Under the pieces are notes generated by a model, which saw only the letters and a list, made by a program, of their open reading frames with translations, had not been told where the DNA came from and made no database searches. Both the position numbers and the translations under genes were made by a program. Below, piece after piece: positions 1 to 5,579 of a stretch of 5,579 nucleotides of DNA. The stretch comes from Spirochaetaceae bacterium. GTDB taxonomy: Bacteria > Spirochaetota > Spirochaetia > DSM-27196 > SLAA01. Every line of letters starts with the position of its first letter. Position 1 is the stretch's first letter. The stretch is taken from NCBI GenBank assembly GCA_003564775.1, contig PXEI01000302.1:1-5579 (forward strand). Reading direction: 5' to 3'.

Positions 1-136
1 AACAATGCTAAGCCTTTGATCTCTCTTTGAGCATGGTAAAGCCAAAGACCTAGGTTCGCAATTAATTTGTTCAGTTCCCCAAACCACTCCGTTTTGTCAC
101 TGCTTGTGGACCCTTTCTGGTTATCGGCATCTCAGC
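1..136. other. Intergenic stretch at left edge, no supported gene
   Basis: This stretch is visibly richer in A and T than the three genes. All three forward frames hit stops within the first 30 bases. On the minus strand one frame stays open for 43 codons (131 down to 3) and leaves the window, but it has a TGA just upstream at 132-134 and no ATG or GTG, and its only TTG is the last codon before the edge. A short perfect palindrome, ACCTAGGT, lies at 48-55. I see no hairpin followed by a T run that would act as a terminator for a gene further left. Confidence 0.5.
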
Positions 137-170
137 CTTATTGCCCAATTGTTCTTATTGCCCAATTATT
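137..170. repeat. Two-copy 17-bp tandem repeat upstream of the lipoprotein promoter
   Basis: The unit CTTATTGCCCAATTGTT (137-153) is followed directly by CTTATTGCCCAATTATT (154-170). The copies agree at 16 of 17 positions, differing only at 151 (G) against 168 (A). Each copy contains a small inverted repeat, ATTG-CC-CAAT. The block ends 15 bp before the proposed -35 element, which would place it at about -52 to -85 relative to the inferred transcription start. That is a usual place for an activator site, so a regulatory role is plausible but inferred. A chance slippage duplication is the alternative. Confidence 0.8.
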
Positions 171-185
171 TCGCAGTGCATAGTT

Positions 186-215
186 TTGGACGATGTCAAA
201 AGGGCGTGATACACT
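186..215 (+). promoter_or_regulatory. Predicted sigma-70-type promoter with extended -10 for the lipoprotein gene
   Basis: The proposed -10 is TACACT (210-215), matching TATAAT at 4 of 6 positions and preceded by TGA, which supplies the TGn extension (207-209). The proposed -35 is TTGGAC (186-191), a weak match, 18 bp upstream. Transcription would start near 222 and leave a leader of about 22 nt ending in the ribosome binding site. A weaker alternative is TTGCCC (158-163), 17 bp, then TAGTTT (181-186), which would overlap the tandem repeat. The assignment rests on motif resemblance alone. Confidence 0.5.
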
Positions 216-232
216 ACATCCCGCTGAGATTT

Positions 233-238
233 GGAGGA
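233..238 (+). promoter_or_regulatory. Shine-Dalgarno sequence deciding the start at 244
   Basis: GGAGGA sits six bases (counted from its last G) before the ATG at 244, an optimal arrangement. The in-frame ATG at 193 has no comparable site and lies inside the proposed promoter. The 244 start also puts the lipoprotein signal peptide exactly at the N-terminus. Confidence 0.85.
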
Positions 239-243
239 ATACT

Positions 244-2283
244 ATGAAACGAGTTCTACTTGGTTTGTTCGCTATGACTTTGGTGTTTGCCAGCCTATCC
301 GGATGTCGAACCTTGTTTGGACGCGGCCGCGGTCCGGTGGAATCAATTACCTTTTTGCCGCAGCATAATCCTGGGCTTACTGCTCCAGTAACTGGTTCAA
401 TTAGCGAACGCCCAGACCCGAAAGAGGTCACCATGGTAGTTCCTCCCGGTACAGACGTACGGTCCCTGGTCGCGAGTATAACGCTGAATACCGAGGCGTC
501 GGTAGCGGTAATCTCTACCGGCAGCAGAGTGACGCAGATCAACAACCAGACGCCTAACGACTTCAGCGTACCGGTCACGTACTCTGTCGCAGTTCCTGGA
601 GATGACGAGCCCTGGCTGTATCGAGTAGTTGTCCGTGAGGCGCATACCGATGCCGCTCTAGCCTCGGTACAGGTGTCCGACGCATTATCATTTGAACCAC
701 GTTTCAGCCCTGAGACAAAGAGTTATACCGTAACGGTGCCGTACTCAACTCGACAGCTGCAGATCACAGCCCGTGGTCGCAGCCCGTATCTGCAACGCAT
801 TGTGGTGGACGGAGCAGTGCTCCGGAGCTCTTCGGGGGTGACAATTGGGTTTGAGTCCGGAGATAGCCGCGAGCTCAGTATTGAAACACTGGCAGAGGAC
901 CGAGTCAGCGAAGACAGCTACCGCCTGACGCTGGTGCGCGCCGAACCGGACCGCAACCCTTCTCTGGCTGCGCTGAGTGTTCCAGGTGGAGCTCTCTCGC
1001 CTGCCTTCCAGACCGACAGACTGCACTACACGACCGAGCTACGCCACGATGCAACCGAGTTCACAGTAGTTGCCCAACCGCAGAGCCGTTTTGCACGCGT
1101 ATCGTTGGAGTCTCCGGCCGGTGAGCCAGCGCTCTCGGTCTCCGGGAATGCAGGGAGCTCAGGTGGAGCGACGGTTTCCTTTCGCAACACCGACAGGCTG
1201 CGAGTTGTGATCGCGGTGAGGGCAGAGGACGGTACTCTTCTGAATCACACACTTGATGTTCGTCGGGCAGCCCCACCGGTGAGTGCGGCACCTCAGCCAC
1301 CTGCAGCGGCGCCCAGCCCTACTCCAGCACCGGCACCGACACCGGAGCCAGCACCAGAACCACCCGCCGCGGCGCCTGCCCCGGCTCCCACACCAGCACC
1401 CGCGCCCACACCAGCGCCAGCACCCGCTCCTCAGCCAGCGCCTACCCCCGCGCCCACACCGGCACCAGCGCCCGCTCCTCAGCCAGCCCCGGCGCCAGCA
1501 CCGACTCCTCCTGCAGTCGAGACCCTTACCATGCAGGTCGCGGTAAACGCCCGCAACGTGCAGCTGGGCCAGCGTGAAGCCGATGCCCTTGGCCGCGGCC
1601 AGATTGCCCCCGAAGGTCAGGTTACGCTGCGGCGATATCGATCTGAGACCGTGCTCGCGCAGGACAGCTTTGGGGTTAGTGTACAACGCCGCGGCAACAA
1701 CCCTCCCGTGTTGAGCTTTACCTGGAGCTCACCAGATTTCCGTGTTCGGTCCACGGAGTTGGTGGAGGTGGAGATACGCATTCCCACCGGAAACGGAAAC
1801 TACCTGCATTACACAGAGGCATTCCCTTCCACCAGTGCGCTCACCATGACACCTCCCTTTTTCCTGTTCTCCAACAACCCACGGGTGAGTTGGCCAGCAC
1901 CCGGCAGTCGCGTTGCGGTAGACGCTGAGTACTCCCTCATTCCACCGGGTCAAATTGGTCGCGGGCAGGAAGGTATCGAGGAGTTGCCTCGGGGTGCTGC
2001 TGGCGCGCAACAAGCTGGCGCACGGCTTACCGTACAGGATGCTGACTCAGGTGCGCAACTCTTCAACGGACAGGTTCGTTCGGGGGCGGGTATCCAAGCC
2101 GGACGCAGGCTCAACTTTGACCGTGAGATACAACTCACCGAGGGGCGCGATGTTCAGTATGAGTTTGTTGTGCGTGGGGCCGACGGACGCGGATGGCGAT
2201 CGGCAGGGTTCACCACAGTATGGACAACTCGTGTTGCGTACGAGGGTGGCTACAGGCCCGCGCTGCTATTTGTGCTTGAGTAA
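244..2283 (+). CDS. Predicted envelope lipoprotein with DUF5018-like and cadherin-like beta-sandwich domains and a Pro/Ala linker
   Basis: The product has 679 residues. The N-terminus MKRVLLGLFAMTLVFASLSGC is a lipoprotein signal peptide: basic start, hydrophobic core, lipobox LSGC, with Cys21 as the predicted lipidated residue. Residues 32-133 resemble the DUF5018 type of extracellular domain (VPPGTDVRSL at 66-75; F107, then VTYSVAV, then YRVVV). Residues 136-234 and 238-342 each look like a cadherin-like beta-sandwich domain of the PF12733 type; the first carries FSP at 154-156 and SYTVTVP at 160-166, the second LSPAF at 251-255 and HYT at 261-263. Residues 342-424 are an almost pure Pro/Ala/Thr/Gln linker with a tandem repeat. 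Residues 425-679 are a folded-looking, beta-rich region I do not recognise. There are no catalytic motifs. The likely role is structural, adhesive or as a spacer on the outer envelope, which is inference. The gene has its own promoter and converges on the transporter gene, overlapping it by 34 bp. The start at 244, rather than the in-frame ATG at 193, is chosen for the ribosome binding site and signal peptide. Confidence 0.93.
   Translation: MKRVLLGLFAMTLVFASLSGCRTLFGRGRGPVESITFLPQHNPGLTAPVTGSISERPDPKEVTMVVPPGTDVRSLVASITLNTEASVAVISTGSRVTQINNQTPNDFSVPVTYSVAVPGDDEPWLYRVVVREAHTDAALASVQVSDALSFEPRFSPETKSYTVTVPYSTRQLQITARGRSPYLQRIVVDGAVLRSSSGVTIGFESGDSRELSIETLAEDRVSEDSYRLTLVRAEPDRNPSLAALSVPGGALSPAFQTDRLHYTTELRHDATEFTVVAQPQSRFARVSLESPAGEPALSVSGNAGSSGGATVSFRNTDRLRVVIAVRAEDGTLLNHTLDVRRAAPPVSAAPQPPAAAPSPTPAPAPTPEPAPEPPAAAPAPAPTPAPAPTPAPAPAPQPAPTPAPTPAPAPAPQPAPAPAPTPPAVETLTMQVAVNARNVQLGQREADALGRGQIAPEGQVTLRRYRSETVLAQDSFGVSVQRRGNNPPVLSFTWSSPDFRVRSTELVEVEIRIPTGNGNYLHYTEAFPSTSALTMTPPFFLFSNNPRVSWPAPGSRVAVDAEYSLIPPGQIGRGQEGIEELPRGAAGAQQAGARLTVQDADSGAQLFNGQVRSGAGIQAGRRLNFDREIQLTEGRDVQYEFVVRGADGRGWRSAGFTTVWTTRVAYEGGYRPALLFVLE
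1402..1497 (+). repeat. 48-bp tandem repeat in the Pro/Ala linker of the lipoprotein
   Basis: Two adjacent 48-bp units (1402-1449 and 1450-1497) encode 16-residue units at residues 387-402 and 403-418, reading APTPAPAPAPQPAPTP and APTPAPAPAPQPAPAP. The first 40 or so bases of the two units differ at only four positions, so they are recent copies at DNA level and not merely similar in composition. They sit inside a longer Pro/Ala-rich stretch coded by 1267-1515. Such linkers usually form extended, stiff spacers that hold an outer domain away from the membrane or cross peptidoglycan. Because the unit is a multiple of three, copy-number change would alter length without breaking the frame. Confidence 0.85.
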
Positions 2284-3443
2284 CGGTACGTAGCCGCGCG
2301 CAGCGCCCACAGAACGGCAATGCCTGCGGCAACGTAAAAGGCCCAACTAACCCCGGCGTAGTCGAACACCCAACGGAGTGTGGGCGGCGCCAGGGTCATG
2401 CCAACGAACTTGACGGTGTTGAACAACGCAACAATCGCTCCGGTGAGTTCAGGCGGGCCTGCCCCGCTCACCCAGTGGAACACGGCTGGCTGGGTAATGC
2501 CCATGCCAGCGCCAAAAAATGCTAAACTTAGCGCTACTCCGTACAGCTGAGGCCACATGACTACCGTCGAGAGCGAAAGGCCAATGCACAAATACCCCAG
2601 CAGCAGAGCGCCTCGCCGACCAAGCAGGTGTTGCACACCAACCGCGCGCGTTGAAACCAGAGCCGCAACCAGACCGTGAAAGGCCAGTGCCGCGCCGGCA
2701 ATTCCAACCCGCAGCCCGTGTTCTGACGCCAGAAAGAGCGGCAGAAATGTCACCAGCGCGTACAGCAAGTAATGGAGCACCAGAGAATGGAGAAAGACCT
2801 CACGCACCTCGGCCAGCTTGAGTGTGGCTCTGAGTGATCGGATATAGGCTCCGGTAGATGCTCGCATTTCCGAGAACGGCGTTGGAGAACCCGACTCCGG
2901 TACAATGACAAAGAATGCGGCGGCAAGCAGCAGTGAGAACCCGTACACAGCAAAGGGGTAGCGCCAGTCAAGTTCACCCAGCAGCCCTCCGAGCAAAGGA
3001 ATAACCACCGCCGCAACCGCGATAGTACCGCTCAGATAGCCCATAATGCGCAGCCGATGTTCACCACTATACCAGTCACTGACAATTGTCATGGCAACCG
3101 GTATCAGTCCCGCAATTCCAACTCCCTGCAAAAACCTAAGCAGCAGCAGGGTCGAGAAGTTGGGGGCCCACATGCACAGGAGTCCAAAGCTTCCGTCTAT
3201 GAGCAAACACCCAAGGGCAACAGGACGTCGCCCCAGGAGATCCAGGAGCAGGCCGGTAAACGGCAAAGTCAGGGCTGCCGCAAGGGTGTACACGCTCAAC
3301 ACCAGCCCAACAGCACCAGCACTTACCCCAAAAGGTCCAATGAGGGTTGGGAGGGCAGGGGCAAGCAAGCCACCGCCCATGACACCAAAGCCCCCCATGA
3401 CCAGAAGTGTAAGGAGCCTGGCTCGATATCTTAAGGTTGCCAT
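2250..3443 (-). CDS. Major facilitator superfamily (MFS) transporter, 12-helix type, substrate unknown
   Basis: The product has 397 residues, normal for a 12-helix MFS carrier of the inner membrane. Hydrophobic segments lie near residues 10-32, 42-66, 75-93, 97-122, 133-155, 162-182, 216-238, 246-266, 276-296, 299-320, 333-355 and 364-385, with the usual central cytoplasmic loop at about 183-215. The loop between helices 2 and 3 carries MFS motif A as GLLLDLLGRRP (64-74), with Asp68 and Arg72/Arg73. Helix 5 has a partial antiporter-type motif C, IPLLGG (148-153), where Ile148 stands in place of the usual Gly before Pro. This leans towards a proton-coupled exporter of the drug-efflux type, but the substrate cannot be read. 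The ATG at 3443 is the first possible start, since an in-frame TGA lies two codons upstream; no good Shine-Dalgarno is visible. The gene follows the chemoreceptor gene with a 46-bp gap and may be cotranscribed with it. The stop TAG lies inside the last codons of the opposing lipoprotein gene. Confidence 0.94.
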   Translation of the reverse strand: MATLRYRARLLTLLVMGGFGVMGGGLLAPALPTLIGPFGVSAGAVGLVLSVYTLAAALTLPFTGLLLDLLGRRPVALGCLLIDGSFGLLCMWAPNFSTLLLLRFLQGVGIAGLIPVAMTIVSDWYSGEHRLRIMGYLSGTIAVAAVVIPLLGGLLGELDWRYPFAVYGFSLLLAAAFFVIVPESGSPTPFSEMRASTGAYIRSLRATLKLAEVREVFLHSLVLHYLLYALVTFLPLFLASEHGLRVGIAGAALAFHGLVAALVSTRAVGVQHLLGRRGALLLGYLCIGLSLSTVVMWPQLYGVALSLAFFGAGMGITQPAVFHWVSGAGPPELTGAIVALFNTVKFVGMTLAPPTLRWVFDYAGVSWAFYVAAGIAVLWALRAATYRYSSTNSSAGL

Positions 3444-3456
3444 GATTCAGAGCATA

Positions 3457-3480
3457 GCAGCGATGCACAAGCTTCGCTAC
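3457..3480 (-). other. Small hairpin in the chemoreceptor-transporter gap
   Basis: Read on the minus strand, GTAGCGA and TCGCTGC pair over seven bases, with one G-U wobble, around a ten-base loop. There is no run of T after it, so it is not a normal intrinsic terminator. Its 3' arm ends 13 bases before the transporter ATG, so it could mask ribosome entry, set mRNA decay between the two genes, or be chance. It was found by eye and no folding energy was computed. Confidence 0.35.
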
Positions 3481-3489
3481 GTTGATTGG

Positions 3490-5574
3490 TTACTCCGTTC
3501 GAAAACGGACAACCTGTTCACCAAGCGCTTTAGCACCATCCGCGTTGGTTTCTGCGAGCTCGGCAACCTGCGTAACCGACTGATTAATCTGCACCGCACC
3601 CGCAGACATCTCGTTCATACTTTGGCTGATCTCTTCAGTTATCTGGGATAGCCTTTTCATCTCACCCAGAATCTCGGAGCTGCCGCCGGTCATTTGCTGT
3701 GACGCCTCACGCACCTTTGCCGACACGTCACGGATCTCGGTAAGGGCCTCAAGCACCTGCCGGCTACCTATAGACTGCTCCTCCATTGCATTCTTAATGG
3801 TTGACTCCTGGTCGGCAACCGTTTTGCTAAGGCGGTACATTTGCTCAAAGCGTTGTTGAGTCTCGGTCAACGCAGTGGTAATGCCGTCGATTGAGGCCTT
3901 TAATGACCCCAGTGCCTGGGCAATAGTGCTTCCTTGAGACCCGGCCTCCTCGGCAAGCTTGCGAATCTCGTCCGATACAACCGCAAACCCCTTACCAAAC
4001 TCCCCAGCATGCGCTGCCTCTATTGCTGCGTTCATTGCCAGCAGATTGGTCTGCGACGCAATTTTCTGAATCATGTCACCAGCCTCAACCAAGCCCTCGG
4101 AGTCAACCGCAATACCGCGGGCGAGTTCCGCTACCTCTTCCATGGAGCTTCGCCCGGTTTCCGAGGCCTGTTGGAGCTCTTTCATTGAGTCGGCGTTGTG
4201 ATTCAGGCTGTTGGTTACCGACTGAATAGTCGCAACCATTTCCTCAATTGAAGAAGATGACTCGGTAACTCCGGCCGCCTGCTCCTCAATGCTCTCATCC
4301 AGTGTTTGTATTGTGCGGACGAACTCCTCAAGCGTTGCCTGGGCCTCATCAACACTTGCCGACTGATTGACAATGCGTTCCTTGATGCTCTCAATATTCG
4401 CGGTAATCTCGTTTATTGCAGAGGCGGTCTCTGCCGTGTTGCTGGAGAGGTCCCCGCCAGAGTCTTGCAACCGACTCGCCTCTTTCTTGACGGCCCCCAC
4501 CATCACCGCAAGATTCTGCAAGGTCAGGTTGACATAGTGAGCCAGGTTGTCTATCTCGTCCTCACCTTGAACATTAAGTCTTTGCGTAAGGTCGCCGTCA
4601 CCCTCGGAGATATCCCGGAGCCGGTCCACCGTGTCGGTCACACGACGCACAATGCGGCGAACAATGAGAAGCAGCAGAATGGCCACAAACGCTGCCACAA
4701 TAACGGAAACCAGGGCAACGGTATTGCGCAAAGCAAACATTGGCGAAAAGTAGTCGTTGTGTTCCAGTCTTCCAGTGACGATCCACCCGGTTAGAGGAAT
4801 CTCCTGGAATGCAGCCACCACGCGCTCACCTTCCCAGATGTACTCAAGGAAGCCGCTTCGTTCGGACATCATGGTTTGGCCAAAGTCGTACTGCGTAACA
4901 TCAAGTTCAAGAATAAAGTCACGGTTAGGGTGTGCAATAATGAGGCCCCGATGGTCAAACATATAGATATAGCCTTCACTGCCAACCCTGATAGGATCTA
5001 TAAACACCTCTGAGAACCGGGCAAGCTCAACCGCTCCATACATTACCCCAATCACCTCGCCGGAGGCCCCTTCTATGGGCACCGAAACAACAAGCACCGG
5101 TTCACCGCTGACCGCACTAATGAGGACATCTGAAATTGCATCATTGCCGCGCATGGACTCCTGAAAGTAGTCTCGCTGTGACAGGTTGAGTCGGTTGACC
5201 TGTATGATATCGGAATGTGCCCGCGCCAGGCCGGTCGTATCCAGGACGCCCAGGTAAGCAAAAACCCCGTAGCGCTCCAGCACCCCTGCCAGCACATCGT
5301 TGGCGGCGCGAATGGTCTCAAAGTCCGCATCTGGAGCGAGGGCGGCTTGCACGCGGTGGTTGTCACCGGCAATTCCCACATCCCCAAGGCGGTCGCGAAC
5401 CCATCCCTGGGCTTGAGCCGCTACAGAGCCTACCAACTGCTCCTGAGCTTGCCGGTAAGAGTTTTCCAACGCTGCCGCTGCCTGTTCGTATGAGTACCAG
5501 GCCACAACCGCCAACCCTGCAAGAATTGCGACCATTGTCGGAAGAAGAATTTTGTCCCTGAGTTTGAGTTTCAT
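3490..5574 (-). CDS. Methyl-accepting chemotaxis protein with periplasmic dCache-type sensor
   Basis: The 694-residue chemoreceptor passes ligand binding to CheW/CheA and so to the flagellar motor. Order: helix TM1 (about 9-27); periplasmic double-Cache-like domain (about 30-280), with RDYF (134-137), SGEPVLVVSVP (156-166) and the membrane-proximal EGYIYMFDHRGLIIAHP (200-216); TM2 (about 284-305); HAMP domain (about 303-358), with DGDLTQRL (326-333) and DEID (339-342); then the long antiparallel signalling coiled coil. The hairpin tip is intact: IASQTNLLAMNAAIEAAHAG (505-524), then EFGKGFAVVSDEIRKLAEE (525-543). A likely methylation site is SSSIEEMVAT (440-449), with Glu444/Glu445. Each arm is roughly 22-24 heptads, suggesting the long 44H-48H classes, not checked by alignment. 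The C-terminus, VVRFRTE, has no NWETF-like tether for CheR. The start is five bases from the window edge, so its ribosome binding site and promoter cannot be seen, but MKLKLRDKILLP is a typical receptor N-terminus. The transporter gene lies downstream on the same strand. Confidence 0.95.
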   Translation of the reverse strand: MKLKLRDKILLPTMVAILAGLAVVAWYSYEQAAAALENSYRQAQEQLVGSVAAQAQGWVRDRLGDVGIAGDNHRVQAALAPDADFETIRAANDVLAGVLERYGVFAYLGVLDTTGLARAHSDIIQVNRLNLSQRDYFQESMRGNDAISDVLISAVSGEPVLVVSVPIEGASGEVIGVMYGAVELARFSEVFIDPIRVGSEGYIYMFDHRGLIIAHPNRDFILELDVTQYDFGQTMMSERSGFLEYIWEGERVVAAFQEIPLTGWIVTGRLEHNDYFSPMFALRNTVALVSVIVAAFVAILLLLIVRRIVRRVTDTVDRLRDISEGDGDLTQRLNVQGEDEIDNLAHYVNLTLQNLAVMVGAVKKEASRLQDSGGDLSSNTAETASAINEITANIESIKERIVNQSASVDEAQATLEEFVRTIQTLDESIEEQAAGVTESSSSIEEMVATIQSVTNSLNHNADSMKELQQASETGRSSMEEVAELARGIAVDSEGLVEAGDMIQKIASQTNLLAMNAAIEAAHAGEFGKGFAVVSDEIRKLAEEAGSQGSTIAQALGSLKASIDGITTALTETQQRFEQMYRLSKTVADQESTIKNAMEEQSIGSRQVLEALTEIRDVSAKVREASQQMTGGSSEILGEMKRLSQITEEISQSMNEMSAGAVQINQSVTQVAELAETNADGAKALGEQVVRFRTE

Positions 5575-5579
5575 GCGGA

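Noticed and set aside
1402..1497. Possible CRISPR-like or mobile repeat
   Set aside because: The units are directly adjacent with no spacers, keep the reading frame and encode a Pro/Ala linker, so they are a coding repeat.
1159..1686. 175-codon minus-strand open frame rich in Cys, Trp, Gly and Arg
   Set aside because: The odd composition is the reverse complement of the Pro/Ala linker codons (CCx and GCx read as xGG and xGC). It is an artefact of the repeat, not a gene.
2228..2244. Hairpin CTCGT-7 bases-ACGAG downstream of the transporter stop (minus strand)
   Set aside because: The stem is only five base pairs and is followed by TTGTCC, not a T run. It lies in lipoprotein coding sequence, so I do not call it a terminator.
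1955..2293. 112-codon plus-strand open frame overlapping the end of the lipoprotein gene
   Set aside because: It is out of frame with the lipoprotein, has no visible ribosome binding site and its translation shows no coherent domain.
3046..3651. 201-codon plus-strand open frame across the transporter start and chemoreceptor end
   Set aside because: It is antisense to two well-supported genes and bridges their gap. Its translation is basic and low in complexity, with no recognisable domain or ribosome binding site.
4306..4794. 162-codon plus-strand open frame inside the chemoreceptor gene
   Set aside because: It lies wholly antisense to the conserved HAMP and coiled-coil coding region; the composition follows from the opposing codons and no family pattern appears.

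Overview
The window holds three complete or near-complete protein genes and one intergenic region. It looks like ordinary chromosome from a free-living bacterium of moderately high GC. A long envelope lipoprotein with cadherin-like beta-sandwich domains, next to a large two-transmembrane chemoreceptor, would suit a motile spirochaete. That assignment is an inference from domain style, not from any marker gene.

Layout: bases 1-243 are AT-richer and lack a convincing gene. They contain a 17-bp tandem repeat (137-170), a likely extended -10 promoter (186-215) and a strong Shine-Dalgarno sequence for the first gene. Bases 244-2283 (+) encode a 679-residue predicted lipoprotein. In order it has a lipobox signal peptide, a DUF5018-like domain, two cadherin-like beta-sandwich domains, a proline/alanine linker carrying a 16-residue tandem repeat, and an unrecognised C-terminal domain. 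Bases 2250-3443 (-) encode a 12-helix major facilitator transporter, whose 3' end overlaps the lipoprotein gene by 34 bp, tail to tail. Bases 3490-5574 (-) encode a methyl-accepting chemotaxis protein with a periplasmic dCache-type sensor, a HAMP domain and a full cytoplasmic signalling hairpin. Its start codon lies 5 bases from the right edge.

The chemoreceptor and transporter share a strand with a 46-bp gap, so they could be cotranscribed, receptor first. A link between sensing a compound and transporting it is possible, but nothing in the sequence shows the ligand or substrate. The lipoprotein is a separate convergent unit. No mobile element, CRISPR array, RNA gene or clearly new multi-gene system was seen. 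The most notable points are the repeat upstream of the lipoprotein promoter, the architecture and unknown C-terminus of the lipoprotein, and the convergent gene overlap.
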